Positions 1-8,959 of a stretch of 64,000 nucleotides of DNA are shown piece by piece (within the stretch, counting starts at the first letter, position 1; every line of letters starts with the position of its first letter). The stretch spans positions 1,612,001 to 1,676,000 of the forward strand of contig NZ_LR134510.1 in the NCBI RefSeq assembly GCF_900638385.1, written 5' to 3'. The DNA comes from Actinobacillus delphinicola (GTDB lineage: Bacteria > Pseudomonadota > Gammaproteobacteria > Enterobacterales > Pasteurellaceae). Under the pieces are notes generated by a model. The model was not told where the DNA came from and ran no database searches. It saw nothing but the letters and a program-made list of their open reading frames with translations. The position numbers and the translations under genes were made by a program.

Positions 1-567
1 TATGATAAAGATCGTGATGGGTTAGTCATCGGAGAAGGTGCGTGTATTTTCGTTTTAGAAGAATTGGAGTATGCGAAAGCCCGTGGGGCAAATATTATTG
101 CTGAAATTGTGGGGTTCGGTTCAAATAGTGATGGCGCACATATCACTCGCCCACAAAAAGAAACCATGCAACAATGTATGCAACTTGCGTTAAATGATGC
201 GCATCTAGAACCTCAGCAGATTGGTTATGTTGATGGACACGGCACAGCAACCGAACAGGGAGATATCGCAGAAACGTTAGCGACCGCTGCACTTTTTGGT
301 AAAGTCCCATTTAGTTCACAAAAAAGTTATCTCGGGCATACGCTTGGCGCATGTGGTGCGTTAGAGTCATGGTTCGCTATTGAAATGATGCGTGATCAAT
401 GGTTCGTGCCAACCCTGAATTTACAAAATATCGATCCCCGTTGTGGTGAATTAGATTATATTCAGCATACAGGACGAGAATTTTATACCGATTACGTGAT
501 GAATAATAATTTTGCCTTTGGCGGAGTGAATACATCTTTAATCTTTAAACGTTGGCAAAATCAATAA
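1..567 (+). CDS. Beta-ketoacyl-ACP synthase, C-terminal part (aryl-polyene type)
   Basis: The 5' end lies outside the window; frame 1 is open from base 1. The 188 visible residues are the C-terminal half of a thiolase-fold condensing enzyme. The two catalytic histidines of the family are visible in VDGHGTAT and KSYLGHTLGACGALE, and the C-terminal NNNFAFGGVNTSL glycine loop is present. Such enzymes perform decarboxylative condensation of malonyl-ACP with an acyl chain. The wording around KSYLGHTLGACGALE and MMRDQWFVPTLNL resembles the ketosynthases that close aryl-polyene pigment clusters more than housekeeping FabB or FabF; that is recognition from memory, and the upstream genes that would prove it are not in the window. 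A palindromic terminator-like element follows directly. Confidence 0.85.
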   Translation, partial: YDKDRDGLVIGEGACIFVLEELEYAKARGANIIAEIVGFGSNSDGAHITRPQKETMQQCMQLALNDAHLEPQQIGYVDGHGTATEQGDIAETLATAALFGKVPFSSQKSYLGHTLGACGALESWFAIEMMRDQWFVPTLNLQNIDPRCGELDYIQHTGREFYTDYVMNNNFAFGGVNTSLIFKRWQNQ

Positions 568-580
568 ACTTTTCTGAAAT

Positions 581-623
581 CACGCCTCAAAAATCAAAAA
601 AAAATTATGATTTTTGGGGCGTG
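581..623. repeat. GGGGCGTG palindrome, copy 1
   Basis: Inverted repeat with left arm CACGCCTC and right arm GGGGCGTG, and an inner AAAAATCA/TGATTTTT pair. It lies 14 bases after the ketosynthase stop and probably ends transcription. It belongs to the dispersed family described under findings. Confidence 0.8.
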
Positions 624-750
624 ATTTTTATTTTTAATAAGTGGGTATTTTTCCTATTTAAATTTGTTAAAAACTTCACTCGTTCTTTGTTACACCTTAT
701 TTATATTTCTCCATAACTTGTAACAAATCAAGCTGGATCTATCGGCATTT

Positions 751-781
751 TTAGCATGATTATGCTTCACTTTGCTATACT
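751..781 (+). promoter_or_regulatory. Likely promoter of the YidE-type transporter
   Basis: TATACT at 776-781 is preceded by TG one base upstream, so it is an extended -10 element. TTAGCA at 751-756 is a weak -35. The start codon follows 30 bases later, with GAGG as ribosome binding site. Confidence 0.4.
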
Positions 782-811
782 CAAAATACTAATTAAAAAA
801 GTGAGGTTATT

Positions 812-2470
812 ATGAGTGAGGTTGGGATTACGGTCAGCTTACTTGCTTTAGCCGCAATTGTTGGGTTATGGCTCGGAAGTTGGAAAATAAAAGGGGTGGG
901 GTTAGGCATTGGTGGCGTATTGTTTGGCGGAATTATTGTTGCGCATTTCACTAATCAATATCAAATTCATTTGGATGTCCATACTATGCATTTTATCCAA
1001 GAATTCGGGCTAATTCTTTTCGTATATACGATTGGTATCCAAGTCGGACCTGGTTTCTTTTCATCATTACGTGAATCAGGGTTAAAACTTAATTTACTTG
1101 CTGCACTTATTGTTTTAATTGGTGCTATCATTGTGATCTTCTTTAATAAACTCCTTAATATTCCTCTAGAAATCATCCTTGGTATTTATTCTGGTGCCGT
1201 GACGAATACACCGTCTTTAGGTGCAGGACAACAGATTTTAAGCGAATTAGGTCTTCCTGGGGTAACAGGTACCATGGGGATGGCTTACGCAATGGCTTAT
1301 CCTTTCGGGATTTGTGGCATTTTGCTTTCAATGTGGCTGATTCGTCTTTTCTTCCGTATTAAAGTTGATGATGAGGCAAGTCGTTTTAAAAAGAGCAGTG
1401 GGCAGGATAAATCTACGCTTGATGTCATCAATCTGTTGGTAACCAACCATAATTTAAATGGCATTAATCTTGGCGACATTCCAGATTTGTCTGGCGATGA
1501 AGTCGTATGCTCCCGCTTAAAACGTGGCGATGACATTATGATTCCAAAAGCGGATACGCAAATTCAACTTGGCGATGTTTTACATTTAGTTGGAGAAGGT
1601 GCTGATTTAAAGAAAATGCAATTGATTATTGGGGAAGTCGTGGACGTGCCTCAAAAACAATTTACAGGATATTTACGCGCGGAACGCATTGTGGTGACAA
1701 ATGAAAAAGTATTAGGTAAAAAAATTCGCAGTCTTAATCTTCATGAAAAATACGGTGTCGTGATTTCTCGTCTAAACCGTGCTGGGGTTGAGCTAGTGCC
1801 AAGTTCAAACAGTGTTTTACAATTTGGTGATGTACTCCATATTGTTGGGCAAGATGAAGCTATCAATAAAGTGGCTGCCTTATTGGGGAATGCCCACCAA
1901 AAATTACAGCAAGTCCAAATGCTTCCTGTGTTTATCGGTATTGGCTTAGGGGTGTTACTTGGATCGATTCCATTCCACATTCCAGGATTTCCCGTTGCAT
2001 TGAAACTAGGCTTAGCTGGGGGACCATTAATTGTCGCCTTAATTTTGTCAAGAATTGGTAGCTTTGGAAAGCTATACTGGTTTATGCCACCTAGTGCCAA
2101 CTTGGCTTTGCGAGAAATTGGGATTGTGCTGTTTCTTGCGGTGGTAGGACTTAAATCTGGCGGAAATTTTGTTGATACGTTAGTTAATGGTTCAGGACTA
2201 GAATGGATGGTTTATGGTTTAATGATTACCGCCATCCCATTGCTTTCTGTTGGTATTTTGGCTCGTTGGTATTTACGCATGAATTATTTATCCATTTGTG
2301 GATTACTCGCAGGGTCGATGACCGATCCACCTGCCCTTGCCTTCGCAAATGCAATTAAAGAGGATAGTGGTGCCGCCGCACTTTCTTATGCAACCGTCTA
2401 TCCCCTCGTTATGTTCCTACGCATTATTTCACCGCAATTACTGGCAATTTTGCTGTGGTCATTTTTATAG
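812..2470 (+). CDS. yidE: YidE/YbjL-type putative transporter (AspT family)
   Basis: The 552-residue membrane protein has the build of the AspT/YidE family: an N-terminal membrane block (about residues 1-180), two cytoplasmic TrkA-C (RCK_C) domains (about 205-290 and 295-375), and a second membrane block (about 380-552). The repeated [13 protein letters not shown] and [13 protein letters not shown] stretches mark the ends of the two RCK_C domains. H. influenzae has a protein of the same length and build (HI0035). Family members include the aspartate:alanine exchanger AspT, but the substrate of YidE-type members is not established. It is monocistronic, with its own promoter and a strong terminator. 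The start is supported by GTGAGG about eight bases upstream. Confidence 0.9.
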   Translation: MSEVGITVSLLALAAIVGLWLGSWKIKGVGLGIGGVLFGGIIVAHFTNQYQIHLDVHTMHFIQEFGLILFVYTIGIQVGPGFFSSLRESGLKLNLLAALIVLIGAIIVIFFNKLLNIPLEIILGIYSGAVTNTPSLGAGQQILSELGLPGVTGTMGMAYAMAYPFGICGILLSMWLIRLFFRIKVDDEASRFKKSSGQDKSTLDVINLLVTNHNLNGINLGDIPDLSGDEVVCSRLKRGDDIMIPKADTQIQLGDVLHLVGEGADLKKMQLIIGEVVDVPQKQFTGYLRAERIVVTNEKVLGKKIRSLNLHEKYGVVISRLNRAGVELVPSSNSVLQFGDVLHIVGQDEAINKVAALLGNAHQKLQQVQMLPVFIGIGLGVLLGSIPFHIPGFPVALKLGLAGGPLIVALILSRIGSFGKLYWFMPPSANLALREIGIVLFLAVVGLKSGGNFVDTLVNGSGLEWMVYGLMITAIPLLSVGILARWYLRMNYLSICGLLAGSMTDPPALAFANAIKEDSGAAALSYATVYPLVMFLRIISPQLLAILLWSFL

Positions 2471-2486
2471 AAAAGTAGATAAAACG

Positions 2487-2515
2487 AAAAACGCCAAATA
2501 TTGTTGGCGTTTTTT
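2487..2515 (+). terminator. Rho-independent terminator of yidE
   Basis: AAAACGCCA pairs with TTGGCGTTTT across a short loop and is followed by a T run. Confidence 0.8.
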
Positions 2516-2532
2516 ATTGCAACATTCGAGGG

Positions 2533-2829
2533 CTATTCAAACCCATTTGCAACACTTTGTGATTGATTAGTATTTTTTTGCCAGTGAGTTTTAGGTGAAT
2601 GATAGGTAGAGTGGTGTTTAGATGCGAAACGTTTTCCGTTTCCGCAAATTTTTTCACAAGGAATGCCATCTTTATCACGATCTAGGCGAGTATTGTGGCA
2701 AATTTGTAAGTGGTAATAAGCTTCTTCGCAAGAACTCATGCGCGAACATGTTTTTCTAACATCGCATGAAAAACTAAACGCACTATTGGACACCGTGAGG
2801 ATGAATAGACAAAACAGAATTTTTTTCAT
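2533..2829 (-). CDS. Secreted small protein with excalibur calcium-binding motif
   Basis: The 98-residue protein begins with a clear Sec signal peptide (MKKILFCLFILTVSNSAFS, cut near residue 19). The mature part has the excalibur signature: paired cysteines, CEEAYYHLQ, then the acidic loop DRDKDGIPCE that binds calcium in this domain. Six cysteines suggest disulfides in the periplasm or outside the cell. The tail is basic and histidine-rich, then Gln/Asn-rich. AGGAG nine bases upstream fixes the start. The gene stands alone between yidE and glnA. The domain is well known from secreted proteins and nucleases; the role of stand-alone copies is not established. Confidence 0.75.
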   Translation of the reverse strand: MKKILFCLFILTVSNSAFSFSCDVRKTCSRMSSCEEAYYHLQICHNTRLDRDKDGIPCEKICGNGKRFASKHHSTYHSPKTHWQKNTNQSQSVANGFE

Positions 2830-2884
2830 GAACTATCACTCCTATAAAAATTATGGGGTATGACTAACCATTTAGATAATCGTA

Positions 2885-2907
2885 AAAAAGCCCTCTCATG
2901 AGGGCTT
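2885..2907 (-). terminator. Terminator of glnA
   Basis: AAGCCCTC/GAGGGCTT stem with a four-base loop; on the minus strand it is followed by TTTTTT. Confidence 0.8.
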
Positions 2908-2923
2908 AATTCTTAAGAAAATA

Positions 2924-4342
2924 TTAGTAGTAATACATTTCAAATTCAACTGGATGCGGCGTCATGTTTAAACGTTCTACTTCTTTACGTTTAATCGTGA
3001 TATAAGCATCAATTAAATCTTTAGTAAATACATTACCTTTTTGTAAAAATTCGTTATCTGCAGCTAATGCATTTAATGCTTCTTCTAAAGAGCCCGCAAC
3101 GGTTGGGATATCTTTTAATTCTTCTGGTGGAAGATCGTAAAGATTTTTATCCATTGCATCGCCTGGATGAATTTTATTTTGAATACCGTCAATACCCGCC
3201 ATTAATAACGCAGAAAATGCGAGATATGGGTTCGCCATTGGATCTGGGAAACGGGCTTCAATACGAGTTGCTTTTGGTGTTGTTACTGCAGGAATACGGA
3301 TTGAGGCAGAACGGTTACTTGCAGAATAGGCAAGAAGAACGGGTGCTTCAAAACCTGGGACTAATCGTTTATATGAGTTAGTGCTTGGGTTGGTAAATGC
3401 GTTCAGTGCTTTAGCATGTTTGATGATACCGCCAATAAAGTAAATCGCAGTATCTGAAAGCCCTGCATAGCCGTCACCTTGGAATAGGTTTTTGCCGTCT
3501 TTACCTAAAGACATATTACAGTGCATGCCTGAGCCATTGTCGCCCGTAATTGGTTTTGGCATAAAACATGCAGATTTACCGTATTCAAGCGCTGCATTGC
3601 GAACAACATATTTATAAATTTGGGTTTCATCCGCTTTTTTCACGAGCGTATTAAATTTGGTTGCGATTTCATTTTGTCCCGCCGTCGCTACTTCATGGTG
3701 ATGCGCTTCAATTTCTAATCCCATATCGGCAAGAATCAAGCACATTTCACTGCGTAAGTCTTGACCATGATCTTGCGGTGCAACAGCACAATAGCCACCT
3801 TTACGCATTGGACGATAAGCTTTATTACCATCTGGATAAGTTTTGTTACTATTCCATGCACCTTCGATATCATCAATTTCGTATGATACGCCATTGTTGA
3901 ACACGCCAAAACGCACATCATCAAAGAGGAAAAATTCCACTTCAGGACCGACAAGAACATTGTCAGCAATGCCTGTGCTACGCAAATATTCTTCAGCTTG
4001 TAAAGCAATTGCGCGAGGACAGCGGTCATAACGTTGCAGGGTATGGGGTTCGTAGACATCACAGCGGAGGGAGAGGGTAGGAATCTGGCAGAAGGGATCA
4101 AGGACGGCACTTTCGGCAATTGGAATAAGCAACATATCTGCTTTGTTAATCGCTTTCCAGCCCTCTACTGACGAACCATCAAACATTTTTCCATCTTCAA
4201 ATAAATCTTCATCGATTAATTGGGCAGGAATAGAAACACCGTGTTCTTTTCCTTGTAGATCAGTAAAACGTAAGATGACAAATTTAACATTGTTTTCTTC
4301 GATTAATGAAAACACTCTTTCAACCGCTTTTACATTTTGCAT
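2924..4342 (-). CDS. glnA: Type I glutamine synthetase
   Basis: ATP-dependent ligation of ammonia to glutamate; a cytoplasmic dodecamer and the centre of nitrogen assimilation. The 472-residue length and sequence match enteric Gln[11 protein letters not shown] near the N-terminus, the [10 protein letters not shown] catalytic segment, and the adenylylation loop [10 protein letters not shown] with its tyrosine near residue 402. I start at 4342 because AAGGAAA precedes that ATG and the product then begins as GlnA proteins do; the frame stays open to 4465 but the extra residues are not conserved. It is monocistronic, with a long AT-rich leader. The modifiable tyrosine is kept although glnE elsewhere in this window lacks its deadenylylation half. 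Confidence 0.96.
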   Translation of the reverse strand: MQNVKAVERVFSLIEENNVKFVILRFTDLQGKEHGVSIPAQLIDEDLFEDGKMFDGSSVEGWKAINKADMLLIPIAESAVLDPFCQIPTLSLRCDVYEPHTLQRYDRCPRAIALQAEEYLRSTGIADNVLVGPEVEFFLFDDVRFGVFNNGVSYEIDDIEGAWNSNKTYPDGNKAYRPMRKGGYCAVAPQDHGQDLRSEMCLILADMGLEIEAHHHEVATAGQNEIATKFNTLVKKADETQIYKYVVRNAALEYGKSACFMPKPITGDNGSGMHCNMSLGKDGKNLFQGDGYAGLSDTAIYFIGGIIKHAKALNAFTNPSTNSYKRLVPGFEAPVLLAYSASNRSASIRIPAVTTPKATRIEARFPDPMANPYLAFSALLMAGIDGIQNKIHPGDAMDKNLYDLPPEELKDIPTVAGSLEEALNALAADNEFLQKGNVFTKDLIDAYITIKRKEVERLNMTPHPVEFEMYYY

Positions 4343-4516
4343 AAAAATTTCCTTAAAGTTTGCCGAGTAGAAATTCTCATTATAGATAAACCAAAAAAAA
4401 TTCCTACTAATCTTTTTCACAATTTTTAAACATTTTTGTACTTTGCTTAAATGCACAACAAACACGAAAAAAATACGTTATTTGCATAATAAACAAGCTG
4501 TTTTTGCGATAAAAAA

Positions 4517-4546
4517 TTAGACTTTATATAAATTTTTCCATATAAT
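4517..4546 (+). promoter_or_regulatory. Promoter of tRNA-Ile2
   Basis: TTAGAC at 4517-4522 and a perfect TATAAT at 4541-4546, spaced 18 bases, end 12 bases before the mature tRNA 5' end. Confidence 0.6.
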
Positions 4547-4557
4547 TCAAGTCCTTT

Positions 4558-4634
4558 CCCCCCTTAGCTCAGTTGGTCAGAGCAGTCGACTCATAATCGA
4601 TTGGTCGCTGGTTCAAGCCCGGCAGGGGGGACCA
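4558..4634 (+). tRNA. ileX: tRNA-Ile2 with CAU anticodon (lysidine type)
   Basis: The 77-nt cloverleaf can be folded by eye: acceptor CCCCCCT/AGGGGGG, D-arm GCTC...GAGC, anticodon loop CTCATAA, T-arm GCTGG/CCGGC, and an encoded CCA at 4632-4634. The CAU anticodon could mean Met, but anticodon arm, variable loop and T-arm follow the E. coli minor isoleucine tRNA rather than either methionine tRNA. TilS would convert the wobble C to lysidine so that it reads AUA. The variable genes immediately downstream fit use of this tRNA as an integration site. Confidence 0.85.
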
Positions 4635-4810
4635 TTCACTGTACACATCTACATACCTGCTGTATTTATTCCCATAACTCTCAAAAGATCCAAATCAAGA
4701 AAACGTTGTTATTTCTAGGGTTTTTCTTTGCCTTTTAAAAATTTACCTGTATATTTAAACAGTATTTTGAGATCGCAGAAGATCACATATATAGGTGTAC
4801 AATATTTTGG

Positions 4811-4843
4811 TGCACCAAATTTGCACCAAGCATTTGCACCAAA
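4811..4843 (+). repeat. Three close copies of TGCACCAA(A/G) after the tRNA
   Basis: TGCACCAAA at 4811, TGCACCAAG at 4822 and TGCACCAAA at 4835, 11 and 13 bases apart. They sit in an otherwise featureless AT-rich stretch (4635-4953) with no convincing gene. Short spaced direct repeats beside a tRNA 3' end could be integrase arm sites left from an excised element, but I see no integrase and no second copy of the tRNA 3' end. Confidence 0.5.
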
Positions 4844-4953
4844 ACCACATAAAATACGGGGGTATTATGGACTTAATTTAGGTGCTGGATGTTTGGGAAA
4901 ATTATTTATTTTTTAATTTTCTTTTTTATAAAGTCTGAGTTTTTGGAATAAAA

Positions 4954-4981
4954 AACAGCCCGTACGAAGATTTGGGCTGTT
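4954..4981 (-). terminator. Terminator of the KAP NTPase gene
   Basis: AACAGCCC/GGGCTGTT stem; on the minus strand it runs into six T residues. It also ends transcription from the tRNA side. Confidence 0.7.
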
Positions 4982-5016
4982 AGTAAAAAAATTATAATGC
5001 TTCAAAGCGTACTAAT

Positions 5017-6328
5017 TTATACCGATAAATTTAATGTATCTAAAATATTTTTTATTTCGAAAGGAAAATTGATAAAAAAGCCATCATCCTCTACATAAAA
5101 AATATCTGTTGGTAATTTAAGTAAAGATGACAGCATATTGGCGTTATATTCTTGAGGATTTAATTCAGTTTTATTTATCTTATAAAAGCCTAAAGCAGAT
5201 TCCTTATCTAGGGTGAAAAGTAATATAGTTGCAAATTTAATACAGTCGTAATTGGTAGTGACCCAACCATTCTCAATAAGATTTTTTTGTGTAATGATTT
5301 TATAAAGACGTAGATTATTTACTACTTTTTCTACTTTTCTAAGAGAACAATCTTCTATCCAGTTTTTTAATAAATTAACAGTTATAAATGTAAATTTGCT
5401 TTTATGATCAAAATTTACACTCCAGTTATCAAAAAGTATAGAAAGAATATTGTCTATATTATAGTCTAAAATTTTATCATTTTTAATTAACGTTAAAAAA
5501 TATTCTAGAGAATTATTAACATATGTACGCTTAATAGTCTTAAAAAAAATATTTTGGAGTGAAATTTCAAGTTTAAAGAATTTATCTAAATATATTTCAT
5601 TTCCATAAGTATTCTGTATGATAGGAATTAGCTGTTTTTTATTTATTATAAATACAAATTTAATATTGGGGATATCAAAAGTATGTTTAATTATTTCTAA
5701 AAATTTTAATGTATAATCTGGTCTACATCTATCTAATTCATCAATAAATAAAATAATTGGATTATTTGCAGCTATTGAACGTAAAATAAATTTAAGGCTT
5801 GACATATTATTTTTTATTTCAATAAAAACATCTATTATATTTTTAGGTGTTTGATTTTTTTAATAAATCCTTACTAAACTGAGTGACCTCCTGACCTAAT
5901 ACAATATTTGATACTGTTTGTAAGGTGACGATAGGAATATTTTTAAAGATAGTTTTAATATCGGAAATAAATTTATTCCTAAGTTTTAGATTAGATTTTT
6001 CAAGACTATTAGTAAGGGTACTTAAAAGGCTGATTAATGGATTATTTAAGTAATCATTTTCAAATGCATCAAAATAAATTATTGTAGTATTTTTTATTTT
6101 ATCTTCTACACTATCCCTAATATTTTCCTTATATAAATTAATTAACTTAAAGCAAAACTCTGTTTTTCCTGTTCCCCAATCTCCATCTATAACCATTGGT
6201 GTAAAATCTTCATTTTCGGTATTGAGGATTCTTATTATTTTTTCTGCCATAGGTTTTCGATTAAATTCATCTCGCTTTTCAAAGGTTAAGTTTTGCATTT
6301 CATCTACATTCATTTGGATAATCTCCAT
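5017..6328 (-). pseudogene. KAP family P-loop NTPase, split by a frameshift in an A7 tract
   Basis: Two reading frames make one KAP NTPase of about 435 residues. The upstream half (5843-6328) carries Walker A GDWGTGKTE at residues 49-57; the downstream half (5017-5805) carries Walker B IILFIDELDRCRPDYT. The break is at seven A residues (minus strand; plus-strand T run near 5855-5861). Removing one A joins the frames without any stop through the 37-base gap. A ribosomal -1 slip would instead meet a stop within about nine codons, so programmed -1 frameshifting does not explain it. KAP proteins are often membrane-linked and several belong to antiphage systems (QatA is one), but function here is unknown. 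Very AT-rich; probably acquired beside the tRNA. Confidence 0.8.
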
Positions 6329-6412
6329 TTTTAAAATTTAGAATGATGTAAAATTTTATATAAATTAATAGGATATGTATATTTTTTATTAAAAAATATA
6401 TTGCGAAATAAA

Positions 6413-6433
6413 AAACCGCCTATCGGCGGCTTT
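6413..6433 (-). terminator. Terminator after the truncated antitoxin gene
   Basis: CCGCC/GGCGG stem with a TATC loop, followed on the minus strand by a T run. Confidence 0.7.
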
Positions 6434-6448
6434 CTACTTATCAAGAGA

Positions 6449-6631
6449 TTAATTATTATCACTCATCTCAAGCCCTTTTCTTGTTCGCATAATGTTATCT
6501 AAAGTGGCATTGAACATGGCTTCATCATCCGAATCGAGGGATTGTTGCCAGTAGGCGAGTAGCGTATTTTCGTCTTTTAAATAATCAGTGATATCAAATT
6601 TTATTAAATTTAATTTATTCAAGTGAGTCAT
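6449..6631 (-). pseudogene. Truncated addiction-module antitoxin (HI1420-like)
   Basis: The 60-residue product opens with FDITDYLKDENTLLAYWQQS, the conserved start of the roughly 100-residue 'putative addiction module antidote' family whose members pair with RelE/HigB-like toxins. The helix-turn-helix that should follow is missing: after TRKGLEMSDNN there is a stop and then a terminator. No toxin gene is adjacent. I read it as the remnant of a toxin-antitoxin pair eroded by deletion. A functional short protein cannot be excluded, but DNA binding and autoregulation should be lost. Confidence 0.6.
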
Positions 6632-6700
6632 TTTATTTCTTACTATGCTAATTAATTTTAATATTTACTTTATCTGAAAGATAAAGCACCGATTCGATAA

Positions 6701-7363
6701 TTACTTTTTATCTTTATCAGAATCTTGAAATTTATCTAAGTAAGCAATCAAGGTTGTTAATTCTTCTTGTGCTTTACTAATGGCTTCTTGTTTAAAATTT
6801 TGTAAAGAAGCGTTAAGTGTATCTAGATTTTGTTGTGCTTTTTCAGATGATTCTTTCTTAAATTCATCCATAGATGTATTTAAAGTTGAAATATGTTCTT
6901 GAATTTTTTGAGATGCTTGTTCTTTGAATTGATTAAACAATTCAGAATAACTAGCATTGGGATCGGCATGAATTTTTTCCGCAAAATGTGTTTGTAAATT
7001 TTGCAAAGAAGTAATTAAATCTTGAACATTTGTAGAAATCTTATCAGAAGAATCCTCTTCAAATTTAGCAAACGACTGAATAAGAGATTCAAGTTTTTGA
7101 ACAATAGTATCGGATGTTTTTTGTTGAAAATTTTCTATTGAAGATGCGATATTATTAATGGCTTGGTTGGTACTGGTTGAACTGTGTTCTTTGAAATCTT
7201 GGAGAGAATTTGCAAGATTATTTAATCCTGCTTGTGCTTTCTCAGTAGCATCTTGTTGAAATTTTTCAAAAGAAGCGCTGAGATTATCTAAAGGATTAGT
7301 GTTATCTACGTTTTGTTGTTTTTGTGTTGCGTCAGTTGTTGAGGTATTTTTGATGTCGCTCAT
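6701..7363 (-). CDS. Helical-repeat protein of unknown function
   Basis: The 220-residue product has no signal peptide or membrane segment and is almost wholly predicted amphipathic helix. Imperfect units of about 33 residues follow the pattern LdnLaxSlqxFkqxaxeKaqexl, with phenylalanine and leucine at fixed spacing; at least five are visible, for example NLANSLQDFKEHSS and TLNASLQNFKQEA. It ends in a charged tail (DSDKDKK). The pattern recalls phasins or apolipoprotein-like surface-active helices, but I do not recognise a family. The start at 7363 is chosen because AGGAGG precedes it; the frame is open to 7390. Encoded between the antitoxin remnant and oapA, with its own short leader. Confidence 0.7.
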   Translation of the reverse strand: MSDIKNTSTTDATQKQQNVDNTNPLDNLSASFEKFQQDATEKAQAGLNNLANSLQDFKEHSSTSTNQAINNIASSIENFQQKTSDTIVQKLESLIQSFAKFEEDSSDKISTNVQDLITSLQNLQTHFAEKIHADPNASYSELFNQFKEQASQKIQEHISTLNTSMDEFKKESSEKAQQNLDTLNASLQNFKQEAISKAQEELTTLIAYLDKFQDSDKDKK

Positions 7364-7500
7364 TTTAAGCCTCCTATCTATATTTACCACTCACATAATT
7401 TTTTGTGCAAAACTAAAACACATGACTGATTTTTTAACAATAACACAACAGATTTTTAATGCAAGAAACATTTTGTATAAAAAATAACAAATAAAATAAA

Positions 7501-7523
7501 AAAGCCCATCATGTGATGGGCTT
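7501..7523 (-). terminator. Terminator of oapA
   Basis: AAAGCCCATCA/TGATGGGCTT stem with a long T-rich flank on the minus strand. Confidence 0.8.
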
Positions 7524-7542
7524 AGTATTTATGTATTACTTA

Positions 7543-8883
7543 TCATTTTGTGAAAATATAGCTACCATTTGCTTGGCGAATAAAGCGTTCGCCATTTGGT
7601 AGAATTAATTCACTAACGTGACGTGATGGTGTCAATTTTACGGTAACTTTATCACCAGGATTAAGTTCACTTAATAGACGACCATGATGACCCACTTTGC
7701 TCATAGCAATAATATCGCTAAGGCGAAGGTGGTGATTACGGAAAATTTGCATTAATGATACACCACGATGCATGACTAATACTTTAGTTTTTCCAGTTGT
7801 TTGGGAAGCTAAGGCATCATTTACAGGTGGAAGTAAATTTGCTTTTTCTGCAGCAGCAAAAACATCATTATTTGGTACCGATGTTGGCTGTACCTCTGCA
7901 TTTCTCATAGCAGTGTTTTCTGCTTGAGTTGGTGTTGGTTGAGCAGTAGTCTCTGTGGTTGTACCCGCTGTTGGTATTGCAACAGATGTATTATCTACCG
8001 TTGCAGATGTTGCCATATCAGGGGTTTGTATTGTAGCCGTATCCGCATTTGCATCCGCATCCGTTGTAAGTGGTGCAAGGGTATTCATATTATTAGATAA
8101 AGAATCATGAGATGCACCGATAGCAACACTATGATTTTGTGCAGTATTCATTGTATTTGTAGAGGATGAATTTGCATCATCTAAAACATTACTTAAACCA
8201 CCTTGTGTTGATTTTGGCGTAGTAATCACACTATTGGAAGTAGTTGTACTCGCCACATTTGCTTTTTCAAGTGCTTGAACAGAATGCGCTTGGGGTTTTA
8301 AGAAACTAATAATGATTAAAATGATGATAATCAAAATTAATAGTGCGAGTGGGCGACGGTATTTAGGCGGCATAGATTGAAGGCAACGCCAACTTTCAGG
8401 ATGTAACCATTTTGGTTTTTGCTCAACTGGTGGGACGGGCGGAGGAGTTTGGGCATCATCTTTTTCAGGCTCATTATCCTCTGATTTAATTTCATTTTCA
8501 GGGCGAGGTTTTAGTTTGATTTCAGGGTAAACCAATTCTTCGTCATGTTCTGAATGTGAAAAATGCGGTTCAGGAGAAAGTGTTGGCTTTTCTTCTTTTA
8601 ATTCTTCAGCATCTTCACTACGTGCTGCCGCATTTTCTTGGATAAGAGTATTGATTTCATTGGACTCTTCCTGAATAACAGGATTAGGTTGAACTACAAC
8701 ATCTTGGTTTTCGAGGGCTTCTCTTTCTGCCAGATTTTGTAATTCTCTTTCAGGTTTATCAAAAATGGAATGATCACTTACGTCAGCTACTGGATCTTGC
8801 GCATTTTTTTCTTCCACTGAAGTTTGTTTTGGTGGAATCTTATTGGGAGCGATGCCTTGTGTATTTGACTCGTCGTTTAACAT
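7543..8883 (-). CDS. oapA: Opacity-associated protein OapA
   Basis: The 446-residue inner-membrane protein has three parts. A long acidic, proline-rich cytoplasmic region (about 1-175) precedes one transmembrane helix (PLALLILIIIILIIISFL) and a low-complexity Thr/Ala/Asn linker. The C-terminal OapA (LysM-like) domain covers about the last 80 residues (VLVMHRGVSLMQIFRNHHLR to SYIFTK). In H. influenzae OapA affects colony opacity and nasopharyngeal colonisation; the E. coli relative YtfB is a cell-division-linked, glycan-binding protein. The H. influenzae partner oapB does not follow here; a helical-repeat gene does. AAGGA eight bases upstream supports the start. Linker length is likely to vary between strains. 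Confidence 0.9.
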   Translation of the reverse strand: MLNDESNTQGIAPNKIPPKQTSVEEKNAQDPVADVSDHSIFDKPERELQNLAEREALENQDVVVQPNPVIQEESNEINTLIQENAAARSEDAEELKEEKPTLSPEPHFSHSEHDEELVYPEIKLKPRPENEIKSEDNEPEKDDAQTPPPVPPVEQKPKWLHPESWRCLQSMPPKYRRPLALLILIIIILIIISFLKPQAHSVQALEKANVASTTTSNSVITTPKSTQGGLSNVLDDANSSSTNTMNTAQNHSVAIGASHDSLSNNMNTLAPLTTDADANADTATIQTPDMATSATVDNTSVAIPTAGTTTETTAQPTPTQAENTAMRNAEVQPTSVPNNDVFAAAEKANLLPPVNDALASQTTGKTKVLVMHRGVSLMQIFRNHHLRLSDIIAMSKVGHHGRLLSELNPGDKVTVKLTPSRHVSELILPNGERFIRQANGSYIFTK

Positions 8884-8959
8884 GGTGATAATCCTTCTGT
8901 GGTTAAATCAGCATTTAATTTATAATCTTGGATATTTTAAAGGAAATTGATGATTTTTC

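Noticed and set aside
2337-2570. Frame overlapping the yidE 3' end
   Set aside because: Lies in another frame of a clear gene and crosses its terminator; a shadow.
4728-4916. 62-codon frame between the tRNA and the KAP gene
   Set aside because: Low-complexity content over the TGCACCAA repeats, no ribosome binding site and no recognisable homology, including none to integrases.
5806-5842. Programmed -1 frameshift to join the two KAP halves
   Set aside because: A -1 slip on the A7 tract runs into TAA within about nine codons; only loss of one base joins the halves.
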